Assembly (NCBI GenBank): GCA_964500225.1
Contig: CAZCOA010000037.1
Span: 1-29,168 of the forward strand
DNA: 29,168 nucleotides
From: JAAYDY01 sp964500225
Lineage (GTDB): Bacteria > Planctomycetota > Phycisphaerae > FEN-1346 > JAACEH01
Direction: 5' to 3'
In this document: positions 1 to 7,280 of the stretch, piece after piece
How the letters are laid out: each line of letters begins with the position of its first letter
Position numbering within the stretch: the stretch's first letter is position 1
The notes under the pieces: generated by a model
Database searches by the model: none
What the model saw: only the letters and a program-made list of their open reading frames with translations
Told to the model about the DNA's origin: nothing
Translations under genes and position numbers: made by a program

Positions 1-1097
1 GCAAGCTGATGTGGCCGGTGCTGGAGGAGATGAAGAAGGAGTTCGCCGGCAAGCTCGCGGTGGAGTTCGTCGATGTGGGCAAGCGGGAGAATGCCGCCCT
101 GGCCCAGCAGCACGCCGTCAAGCTGATCCCGACGCAGGTCTTCCTCGACGCCGAGGGCAAGGAACTTTGGCGGCACGAGGGCTTCATCTCGCGCTATGGC
201 ATCCTCGACAAGTTCCGCGAACTGGGCTATGCCTTCGCCGCCGAGGCCCTGAAACCCACATTCAGCCGCCTGGAACCGGCCACAGCGGACCAGCGGCCCA
301 AGGACAAGGTCTGCATGTTCTGCGACGGCGACATCGACGCCAAGACGCAGGTCGTCGTGGCTACCGACAAGGGCGAGGTGAAGCTTTGCGGGCCGCACTG
401 CTACTTCATCATGTACTCCTGCCTGACGCAGGACACGACGGGGTTCGACGCCAAGGCGTCGGTCACCGATTGGGCCACGGCGAAGCTGACGCCGATGACG
501 ACCGCGACGTACCTATACGGTCTCGACGAGAAAACCGGCAGACCGACGATCAAGGCCTTCGCCGACCGGGCGGCCGCCGAGGCCGAACAGAAGGCCGCCG
601 GAGGCAGTCTCATCGGCTACGAGGTGTTGAAGCAGAAGGAACTTGCTCCCCGTTGCGGCTTCTGCGACCGGGCGGTCTATCCGGAAGATGCAGCCCTGGT
701 GAAGATCGACGGCGTGTACAGTTGGGGTTGCTGTTCGCACTGCGCCATGGGCGTGGCGGCCAGGACCGGCAAGGACATCGAGGTCCACCAGCCGGACCGC
801 TTGACCGGCGAGATGGTGGTTGTGAAAACCCTGGGCGGCTACATCCAGTCGATCGAGCCTCCATCGGCGGTGGCCTGGTTCGGCAAGAAGAAGCTGCCTG
901 ACGGATCGTTCGTCTCGGCCGGATGCTTCCACCAGGGGTTCTTCACGAGCCTGGAGAACCTCAAGAAATGGGCCGAGCAGAATCCGACGGAGATTGGCCA
1001 TATGATCACCATCGACCAGGCCCTGGCCGATAAGATGAAACTGTCGCCGGCCCAGATTGCCAAGGCCTGCAAGGTAGGCGAGTGTGCGCCACGGTAG
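1..1097 (+). CDS. Thioredoxin-like protein with two Cys4 modules (5' truncated by window)
   Basis: The gene is open to the left edge. The first in-frame codons read x-K-L-M-W-P-V-L, the usual continuation of a thioredoxin CxxC-K site, so the ATG at 9 is probably internal and the active-site cysteines lie at or just outside the edge. A thioredoxin core follows, with the cis-proline motif KLIPTQVF near residue 41 (counting from ATG 9). Two Cys modules with identical spacing come next: C102-x2-C105-x21-C127-x3-C131 and C216-x2-C219-x21-C241-x3-C245. A further Cys lies in AGCFHQGF, and the protein ends in CKVGEC. The modules look like small metal-binding (NosL/TRASH-like) units, but I do not recognise a named family. 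It heads a row of thiol-redox genes leading into an arsenic operon, so a role in metal(loid) or thiol chemistry, probably extracytoplasmic, is inferred. Confidence 0.8.
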   Translation, partial: KLMWPVLEEMKKEFAGKLAVEFVDVGKRENAALAQQHAVKLIPTQVFLDAEGKELWRHEGFISRYGILDKFRELGYAFAAEALKPTFSRLEPATADQRPKDKVCMFCDGDIDAKTQVVVATDKGEVKLCGPHCYFIMYSCLTQDTTGFDAKASVTDWATAKLTPMTTATYLYGLDEKTGRPTIKAFADRAAAEAEQKAAGGSLIGYEVLKQKELAPRCGFCDRAVYPEDAALVKIDGVYSWGCCSHCAMGVAARTGKDIEVHQPDRLTGEMVVVKTLGGYIQSIEPPSAVAWFGKKKLPDGSFVSAGCFHQGFFTSLENLKKWAEQNPTEIGHMITIDQALADKMKLSPAQIAKACKVGECAPR

Positions 1098-1119
1098 CCT
1101 GTTCTTTGAGGAAGACACA

Positions 1120-2148
1120 GTGAAGATGTTCGGCGTAGCCATAGTACTGGTGGTCATGGCCTCTGCGGCGGCACAGTGTGCCTGTTCAGGAGGCAGATCC
1201 GCAGACCAGACGCCTTCCACTTCTGCCGCGGCGCCTGGCACAACTCAGACCGCCGTCCCCGCTGCAACTGCTGTCGCGACGCCCGCCGTAGCCCAGGAAT
1301 CGGCCAATACGGTGGCAGCGGCCTATCCCGGCCTGGCTTCGGGAGGGCTGACTCATTCCCAGCTTGTTGAGCTTCCCGAAGGTCTGTTGCTGCGCAGCGG
1401 CGATGTGACGATCACGAGCGAGGATCTGACCGATGAAATAGCCAAAGCCCCCAAGGAACTTCAGGAGCAGCTTCGCAAGAATGCCTTTTTCCTCTTGGAG
1501 CAGATGGCCGCGCGGAGGTTGATGCTGGCCGAGGCGAAAGCGGCCGCCGTCAGGGACGGGAAGGATGCCGCCAAGATGTCCGAGCAGGAGTTACTCAAGG
1601 GCTTCTTTGAGAAACTGACCGCTGACGTGAAAATCAGTGACGCCGAAGTGTCCGAGTTCTACGAGAATAATAAGGAGATGGTCGGCGGGCAGCCGTTGGA
1701 GGCCGTCAAGGAACCCATCGCCGCCTTCCTTCATCAGCAGAAGCGGCAGGAAGCGGTCGGCCGCTATATCGAGACACTAGGCCGGCGGACGACCATCGAG
1801 GTCTCGGTGGCGTGGGTCAAGGAACAGTCGGTCCTGGCCCAAGACAATCCCGTGGACAAGGCCCGCGCGAGCGGCAAGCCGTCGCTGGTGGACTTTGGTT
1901 CCAAGGGCTGCATCCCCTGTGACAAGCTCGCGCCGATTCTGGAGACGCTGAAGACCAAGTACGAGGGCAAGGCCAACGTGATCTTCGTCTCGGTGCGGGA
2001 TGAGCAGATTCTGGCCGCCCGCTACGGCATCCAGTCGATCCCGGTGCAGATCTTCTTTGACGCCACAGGCAAGGAAACCTTCCGCCACACCGGCTTCTGG
2101 CCACAGGAGGACCTTGAGAAGAAACTGGCCGAGATGGGCGTCAACTGA
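1120..2148 (+). CDS. Membrane-anchored or secreted SurA-like/thioredoxin fusion protein
   Basis: The protein has 342 residues from GTG 1120, which has a GAGGAAG ribosome site at 1108-1114; ATG 1126 is an alternative. The in-frame GTG at 1084 lies inside the preceding gene. The N-terminus is a hydrophobic signal or anchor followed by Cys residues (AAQCACSGG), though not a perfect lipobox. An Ala/Thr-rich linker leads to a helical segment of about 130 residues resembling the SurA/PpiC N-terminal chaperone region (starting near LLRSGDVTITSEDL), without a visible prolyl-isomerase domain. The last 110 residues are a thioredoxin domain with active site C264-I-P-C267 and the cis-Pro motif SIPVQIFF. 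It begins 22 bases after the previous stop and ends 9 bases before the next start, so the genes are probably cotranscribed. I infer a periplasmic thiol-disulfide enzyme that also binds polypeptides. Confidence 0.82.
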   Translation: MKMFGVAIVLVVMASAAAQCACSGGRSADQTPSTSAAAPGTTQTAVPAATAVATPAVAQESANTVAAAYPGLASGGLTHSQLVELPEGLLLRSGDVTITSEDLTDEIAKAPKELQEQLRKNAFFLLEQMAARRLMLAEAKAAAVRDGKDAAKMSEQELLKGFFEKLTADVKISDAEVSEFYENNKEMVGGQPLEAVKEPIAAFLHQQKRQEAVGRYIETLGRRTTIEVSVAWVKEQSVLAQDNPVDKARASGKPSLVDFGSKGCIPCDKLAPILETLKTKYEGKANVIFVSVRDEQILAARYGIQSIPVQIFFDATGKETFRHTGFWPQEDLEKKLAEMGVN

Positions 2149-2157
2149 GGAGCGGTG

Positions 2158-2679
2158 ATGAAGGGCAAGAAGATACTGAACAACCTGCTGCTGGCATTTC
2201 TGTTGGTGAGTATCGGCTACGCCATCGGCCGCGAGACGGCGCCGACGGGCGGCGGCACTGGAGCAACGCTGCTAGCCTCGCCCTCGGAGGCTCCGCAGAC
2301 GAACACCGCCAACGACGAACGCGCGAAGCCTGCTGCCGTGGAAAAGGTGATCGTCTATTACATGCACGGCATACCCTGCATCACCTGCACGATGATCGAT
2401 ACCACGGCCGAGGCACTGGTTCGCGACGAGTTCGCCGCCGAGGTCGCCTCGGGGCGGATCGCCTACGCCTCATTGAACTACCTGGACCGCAAGAACGAGT
2501 CGCTGGCCGACAAGTATAATGTGGGCAGCAACACGATCATCGTAGTCCGCTTCCGCGACGGCCAAGAGGTGCAGCGCGTGCGGCTCGACAAGGTCATGGA
2601 ACTGGCCGGCGACCGCGAGCAACTGGCCGACTACATTCGTCAGGGCATTCGGGCCTGCCTCGAAGGAGACATGGGATGA
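2158..2679 (+). CDS. ArsF-like thioredoxin-fold protein (nitrophenyl-arsenical reductase subunit family)
   Basis: The protein has 173 residues. ATG 2158 is preferred over GTG 2155 because GAGGAG at 2147-2152 is well placed for it. It has one N-terminal membrane segment (residues 6-24, LLLAFLLVSIGYAIG), then a low-complexity linker and a Trx-like domain starting KVIVYYMHGIPC. The CxxC is C74-I-T-C77. The pattern of aromatic-H-G followed by CxxC, then a conserved YNVGSNTIIVV strand, matches proteins annotated as the ArsF family, encoded with ArsG in organoarsenical (arsEFG) clusters. The ArsF name rests on this pattern plus the neighbour. No flavin or other nitroreductase motif is visible, so a thiol oxidoreductase role facing the periplasm is what the sequence itself supports. 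Its last codons overlap the next gene by ATGA. Confidence 0.75.
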   Translation: MKGKKILNNLLLAFLLVSIGYAIGRETAPTGGGTGATLLASPSEAPQTNTANDERAKPAAVEKVIVYYMHGIPCITCTMIDTTAEALVRDEFAAEVASGRIAYASLNYLDRKNESLADKYNVGSNTIIVVRFRDGQEVQRVRLDKVMELAGDREQLADYIRQGIRACLEGDMG

Positions 2680-3407
2680 CCCTTCTGGCTGTTCTCGGAA
2701 CCGTCTTCGTGTTCGGTTTGATGACGGCTGTCAGCCCTTGCCCGCTGGCGACAAACATCGCAGCCATCAGCTTCCTGAGCCGCAGCGTCGGCAACTCGCG
2801 CCGTGTGATCGTCTCAGCCCTCTTCTACGCGGTGGGCCGTACGCTCGTTTATATGATTCTGGGCACGGCCCTGCTATGGGCCTTCCAGGCTCTCGGCGGC
2901 GGACAGGGCGACCTCAAGGAATTCGCCAGCCCCACGTCCCGGTATCTTCAACGTTACGGGAACCTGGCTCTGGGGCCGGTTCTGCTCTTGGTGGGGATGA
3001 TCCTGTCGGGCCTGTTGGAACTGAACGTCTCGATCGGCGTGGGCGGCACCCGTCTCCAAGAGAGGGCGGCCGCCGGCGGCCCCGTATGGGCCCTGCCGCT
3101 AGGCATCTTGTTTGCCTTGGCCTTCTGCCCGCCATCGATTGCCCTGTTCCTGAGTTCCCTGGTCCTCTCTGCGGAACACGGCAACGCGCTCCTGCCGCCG
3201 TTGGTCTACGGCGTAGGCACGGCGGTGCCTGTGCTGGGGTTTGCCCTGCTGATTGCCTTCGCCGGGCAATACGTCGGCAAGGCCTTCAACCGGCTGACGC
3301 AGATCGAGCAATGGTTCCGCCTGGCCGCCGGAACAATCTTCATCCTGGCCGGCATCTGCACGATCCTGACCCACATCTGGGGCCTGAAACTGATGCCCGG
3401 TAGCTGA
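2676..3407 (+). CDS. ArsG/CcdA-like membrane protein
   Basis: The 243-residue protein is almost entirely hydrophobic, with about six membrane segments, and starts by 4-base overlap with the ArsF-like gene. Key motifs are SPCPLATN (C22) early in the first helix and AFCPPSIALF (C151) in the fourth, each a Cys next to prolines. This is the layout of CcdA/DsbD-type transporters, which pass electrons across the membrane through two such cysteines. C228 lies in the last helix. Proteins of this type beside ArsF are annotated as the ArsG aromatic-arsenical efflux permease family. The sequence permits two readings: an efflux permease, or an electron conduit recharging the three Trx-fold proteins encoded upstream. 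The operon context favours the second as much as the first. Confidence 0.78.
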   Translation: MTLLAVLGTVFVFGLMTAVSPCPLATNIAAISFLSRSVGNSRRVIVSALFYAVGRTLVYMILGTALLWAFQALGGGQGDLKEFASPTSRYLQRYGNLALGPVLLLVGMILSGLLELNVSIGVGGTRLQERAAAGGPVWALPLGILFALAFCPPSIALFLSSLVLSAEHGNALLPPLVYGVGTAVPVLGFALLIAFAGQYVGKAFNRLTQIEQWFRLAAGTIFILAGICTILTHIWGLKLMPGS

Positions 3408-3432
3408 ACTACGAGTCTTGGAGGATCGCCGC

Positions 3433-4305
3433 ATGTTTCCACGCGTCCTGGTGGTCACCGACCGCTCCGAGGAATCGGATGCCCTGGTCAGTTGCATTCA
3501 GGGGCTCCGCGATCTGGGGACCGAGAAGGTCGTCCTGCTCTATTGTTTCCGCCTGCCGGAGGTCTCCGGCCTGATCAGAAGCGTCGAAGAACTGGTCCGT
3601 CCGGCCTTGGAAAAGCAGCAGGCCTCGCTCCAGACGCAGGGTCTGGAGGCCGACATCCAGTTGGCCGCCGGCGCCCCGCTCGAGACGATCAGCCGAGTCG
3701 CCCAGGAACACGATGCGTCACTGATCGTTCTCGACGAGCACCCGCATGGCATGCTTGGCGAAGCGTTCTTTGGTTTCCAGGCCACCGCCGTATCGCGTCA
3801 GGCCGTGCGGCCGGTGCTGATCGTTCGCTTCCGCCCGTGCGGCGACGTCTGCGCCGCCTGCGAGGGCACGTTTCCGTGCCGGCCTCTGGAGCATGTGCTG
3901 TTTCCCACGGATTTCTCCGACAATGCCGAGCAGGCCTTCGAAGTTGTCGAACAGATGGTCCGGACCGTCCGTCCGCGCGTGACGCTCGTGCATGTCCAGG
4001 ACAGGACTCGCATCGCCAAATACCTGGAGCACAAGCTGGAGGAGTTCAACACGATTGACCGCGGACGGCTGGAGCGCCTGCGCGACAGGCTGCTCAGCCT
4101 GGGGGCCCCACGGGTGGACATCGAGCTGCCGTACGGTTCGCCGACGCTGGAAATTCTCCAGCGCGCCCGGGCTTCCGATGTCTCGGTCGTCGTCATGGGC
4201 AGCCAGGGCCGAGGCTTCCTCGGCGAGGTCTTCTTCGGCAGCGTGAGCCACAACGTGGCCCGCCGCGCCCCGACCTCGGTGCTCCTGGTCCCGGCGCTTC
4301 GCTGA
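3433..4305 (+). CDS. Tandem universal stress protein with Cys-rich linker
   Basis: The protein has 290 residues. ATG 3433 has GGAGG at 3420-3424; the TTG at 3418 lacks such a site. There are two UspA domains, residues 1-133 and about 152-290. The second ends with the ATP-binding signature of the family, VVVMGSQGRGFLGEVFFGS followed by VLLVPAL. The first keeps the fold but reads VLDEHPHGMLGEAFFGF, a degenerate version, so nucleotide binding there is doubtful. The linker holds four cysteines, C136-x3-C140-x2-C143-x5-C149, which is unusual for this family and could hold a metal ion or arsenite. It lies 25 bases after the ArsG-like gene and 72 bases before arsR, with the arsR promoter in the gap. 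Its role in the arsenic context is unknown. Confidence 0.88.
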   Translation: MFPRVLVVTDRSEESDALVSCIQGLRDLGTEKVVLLYCFRLPEVSGLIRSVEELVRPALEKQQASLQTQGLEADIQLAAGAPLETISRVAQEHDASLIVLDEHPHGMLGEAFFGFQATAVSRQAVRPVLIVRFRPCGDVCAACEGTFPCRPLEHVLFPTDFSDNAEQAFEVVEQMVRTVRPRVTLVHVQDRTRIAKYLEHKLEEFNTIDRGRLERLRDRLLSLGAPRVDIELPYGSPTLEILQRARASDVSVVVMGSQGRGFLGEVFFGSVSHNVARRAPTSVLLVPALR

Positions 4306-4322
4306 TGGACTCTCCATGGGCC

Positions 4323-4351
4323 TTGACAGCGGCAGGGTCTGAATCTATACT
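4323..4351 (+). promoter_or_regulatory. Sigma-70 promoter of the arsR-arsC-acr3-arsM operon
   Basis: The -35 box TTGACA (4323-4328) is a perfect consensus. A 17-base spacer separates it from the -10 box TATACT (4346-4351). The predicted start of transcription is near 4358, giving a leader of about 20 bases before ATG 4377. The site falls between the universal stress gene and arsR. It also argues against starting arsR at the in-frame ATG 4305, because that would put the promoter inside the coding sequence. Confidence 0.8.
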
Positions 4352-4367
4352 TCGTTGCGTGGCGAAG
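4350..4367. promoter_or_regulatory. Candidate ArsR operator (inverted repeat over the transcription start)
   Basis: CTTCG at 4350-4354 is inverted as CGAAG at 4363-4367, with 8 bases between. The repeat overlaps the end of the -10 box and the predicted transcription start, a position where repressor binding would block the polymerase. It does not match the classical ATCAA-type ArsR half-sites, so this is only a candidate. Confidence 0.3.
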
Positions 4368-4376
4368 CGACATACT

Positions 4377-4751
4377 ATGCGGAGTTATGCGGTGCGCCGG
4401 TTCCTAGCTATTACGAAAGCCTTGTCGGACGAAAACCGGGTGCGGGCCCTGATGGCGCTCTCGGGCGGCGAGCTCTGCGTCTGCCAGATCATCGAACTGC
4501 TGGGACTGGCCCCCTCGACGGTCTCCAAGCACATGTCGGTATTGCGTCAGGCTCGACTCGTCGAAGCCCGCAAGGAAGGCCGCTGGATGTACTATCGACT
4601 TCCGGACGCGGGCAATGATTGCATCGACGGGGCCATCGCTTGGACGAGATCCACCCTGGCCGCCGACGCAACCATCCGCAAGGATGCCCGACGCACAAGG
4701 GTTGTGCGACGGACCAGCAAGGAAGACCTGTGCAAGTGCTACCGCGCCTGA
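4377..4751 (+). CDS. arsR: ArsR-family arsenite-responsive repressor
   Basis: The protein has 124 residues from ATG 4377, chosen because the promoter lies just upstream; GTG 4359 is a weaker alternative. It is a winged helix-turn-helix protein of the ArsR/SmtB family. KALSDENRVRALMAL is the usual opening, GELCVCQIIELL carries the arsenite-binding C34-x-C36 on the recognition-domain helix, and LAPSTVSKHMSVLRQA is the recognition helix. The wing reads RKEGRWMYYRL. The C-terminus ends DLCKCYRA, adding C119-x-C121, which could supply further thiol ligands. ArsR proteins bind their own promoter and release it when As(III) binds, so it is expected to control the genes from here through arsM. ArsC follows after 12 bases. 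Confidence 0.93.
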   Translation: MRSYAVRRFLAITKALSDENRVRALMALSGGELCVCQIIELLGLAPSTVSKHMSVLRQARLVEARKEGRWMYYRLPDAGNDCIDGAIAWTRSTLAADATIRKDARRTRVVRRTSKEDLCKCYRA

Positions 4752-4763
4752 CGGGAGGGCTGG

Positions 4764-5213
4764 ATGCCTGAGCGACGATTGAAAGTGCTGTTCCTCTGCA
4801 CCGGAAACTCCTGTCGCAGCCAGATGGCCGAGGGTTGGGCCAGGGCGCTGAAGGGCGACGTGATCGAGGCCTATTCCGCGGGCATCGAGACGCACGGCCT
4901 GAATCCCAACGCCGTGAAGGTCATGGCCGAAGCCGGTGTTGACATTTCCGGCCACCAATCGAAGAACGTGGCGGACCTCATGGACGTTCCGTTCGACTAC
5001 GTCGTCACCCTCTGCGGCCACGCCAACGAGACCTGCCCGATGTTTCCGGGCAAAGCCAAAGTCGTTCACGTCGGCTTCGACGACCCGCCCAAGTTGGCCA
5101 AAGAGGCAAGAACACAAGAGGAAGCACTGGGCCACTATCGCCGAGTGCGCGATGACATTCGGGCCTTCATCGACAAGTTACCCGGCGTCCTTGTGGGAGA
5201 ACCCAAGGAGTAA
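4764..5213 (+). CDS. arsC: Arsenate reductase, thioredoxin-coupled type
   Basis: The 149-residue protein has GGGAGG at 4753-4758 before ATG 4764. It belongs to the low-molecular-weight phosphatase-like arsenate reductases, which reduce As(V) to As(III) in the cytoplasm. The P-loop is C12-TGNSCRS. The two other redox cysteines are in TLCGHANETCP, C84 and C91, seven residues apart as in the staphylococcal pI258 enzyme. All three cysteines of the thiol relay are therefore present, and the enzyme is expected to take electrons from thioredoxin. The product arsenite is handed to Acr3 and ArsM, encoded next. ArsR encoded upstream senses the same product. Confidence 0.95.
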   Translation: MPERRLKVLFLCTGNSCRSQMAEGWARALKGDVIEAYSAGIETHGLNPNAVKVMAEAGVDISGHQSKNVADLMDVPFDYVVTLCGHANETCPMFPGKAKVVHVGFDDPPKLAKEARTQEEALGHYRRVRDDIRAFIDKLPGVLVGEPKE

Positions 5214-5219
5214 TCCCCT

Positions 5220-6350
<1,131 letters not shown>

Positions 6351-6385
6351 ATCAGGTGGTCGATCCCAACGGAAGGAATTGTGCC

Positions 6386-7168
6386 ATGTCAATGGAAAAC
6401 AAAACGCACACACTGGTCCGCAACGCCTATGCGGAAGTCGCCCGCAAGCAATCCTCCTGTTGCGGCTCCGGCAGTTCCTGCTGCGACGACACCAAGGCCT
6501 ACAGCGTGCCCGACCATCCCGTGCCCGAGTCCGAGCTGGGCCTGTCGTGCGGCAATCCGTTGGCCTTCGGCCATATCAACCCGGGCGACGTGGTGCTGGA
6601 CCTTGGCAGCGGGGCGGGAAAGGATGTCTTCCTGGCCGCCCAGAAGGTCGGCGACGCAGGCCGGGCCATCGGCGTGGACATGACGCCCGAGATGCTGGCC
6701 CTGGCCCGCAAGAACGCGGTGAAGTTCTTTCAGACCACGGGCCTGGCGAACGTCGAGTTCCGCGAGGGAGTCATCGAGCATCTGCCCGTCGATGACGCTT
6801 CCGTTAACGTGGTCATCTCCAATTGCGTCATCAATCTCTCGCCCAACAAGCCACAGGTATTCCGCGAGGCCTATCGCGTTCTGAAGCCCGGCGGACGCAT
6901 GATCGTCAGCGACATCGTCCTCAACCGACCGCTGCCCGATTCAGCAAAGAACAACACCGATCTCTATGCCGCCTGCATCGCCGGAGCCTTGCTGCGAGAG
7001 GATTACCTTGCTGCCGTGCGGACGGCCGGTTTCGCCCAAGTCGATGTGGTCAGCGACCACACCTACCAAGTGACCTCGACGGGCGACGAACCGATAACCG
7101 GCGGCACTCTCGATGCGCTGTCCGGCGTGGCAGCGAGCATCACCGTTCTGGCCGTGAAGCCGCAGTAG
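6386..7168 (+). CDS. arsM: Arsenite S-adenosylmethionine methyltransferase
   Basis: The 260-residue protein has AAGGA at 6373-6377 before ATG 6386; ATG 6347, overlapping the acr3 stop, has no such site. It is a class I SAM methyltransferase with glycine-rich motif VLDLGSGAGKDVF, acidic motif IGVDMTPEML, and RVLKPGGRMIVSD. The three cysteines that bind arsenite in ArsM are present: C55 (LSCGNP), C147 (SNCVINL) and C197 (AACIAGAL), with the usual 50-residue spacing between the last two. It also carries an N-terminal C25C26 and C32C33 pair within SSCCGSGSSCC. The enzyme converts As(III) to methylated, partly volatile species using thiols as reductant. It is the last gene of the ars operon; no clear terminator is visible after it. 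Confidence 0.95.
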   Translation: MSMENKTHTLVRNAYAEVARKQSSCCGSGSSCCDDTKAYSVPDHPVPESELGLSCGNPLAFGHINPGDVVLDLGSGAGKDVFLAAQKVGDAGRAIGVDMTPEMLALARKNAVKFFQTTGLANVEFREGVIEHLPVDDASVNVVISNCVINLSPNKPQVFREAYRVLKPGGRMIVSDIVLNRPLPDSAKNNTDLYAACIAGALLREDYLAAVRTAGFAQVDVVSDHTYQVTSTGDEPITGGTLDALSGVAASITVLAVKPQ

Positions 7169-7225
7169 CCAAGCGTATCGTGTTCTCTTCCACTGTTAAC
7201 GGATCCCCATTCCCACCGTGCCCGC

Positions 7226-7254
7226 TTGCCTCGGGGACAAGGCAGCCGTATACT
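7226..7254 (+). promoter_or_regulatory. Promoter of the tldD-tldE operon
   Basis: TTGCCT (7226-7231), a 17-base spacer and TATACT (7249-7254) make a good sigma-70 promoter. Transcription would begin near 7261, about 20 bases before the GTG at 7281. It separates this operon from arsM, which ends at 7168. Confidence 0.65.
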
Positions 7255-7280
7255 GAGCGCTTCCTGTGGAGGGACCCGAG

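Noticed and set aside
513..1241. 242-codon minus-strand open frame
   Set aside because: Opposite the Trx-Cys4 gene and the start of the next gene; composition of a shadow frame.
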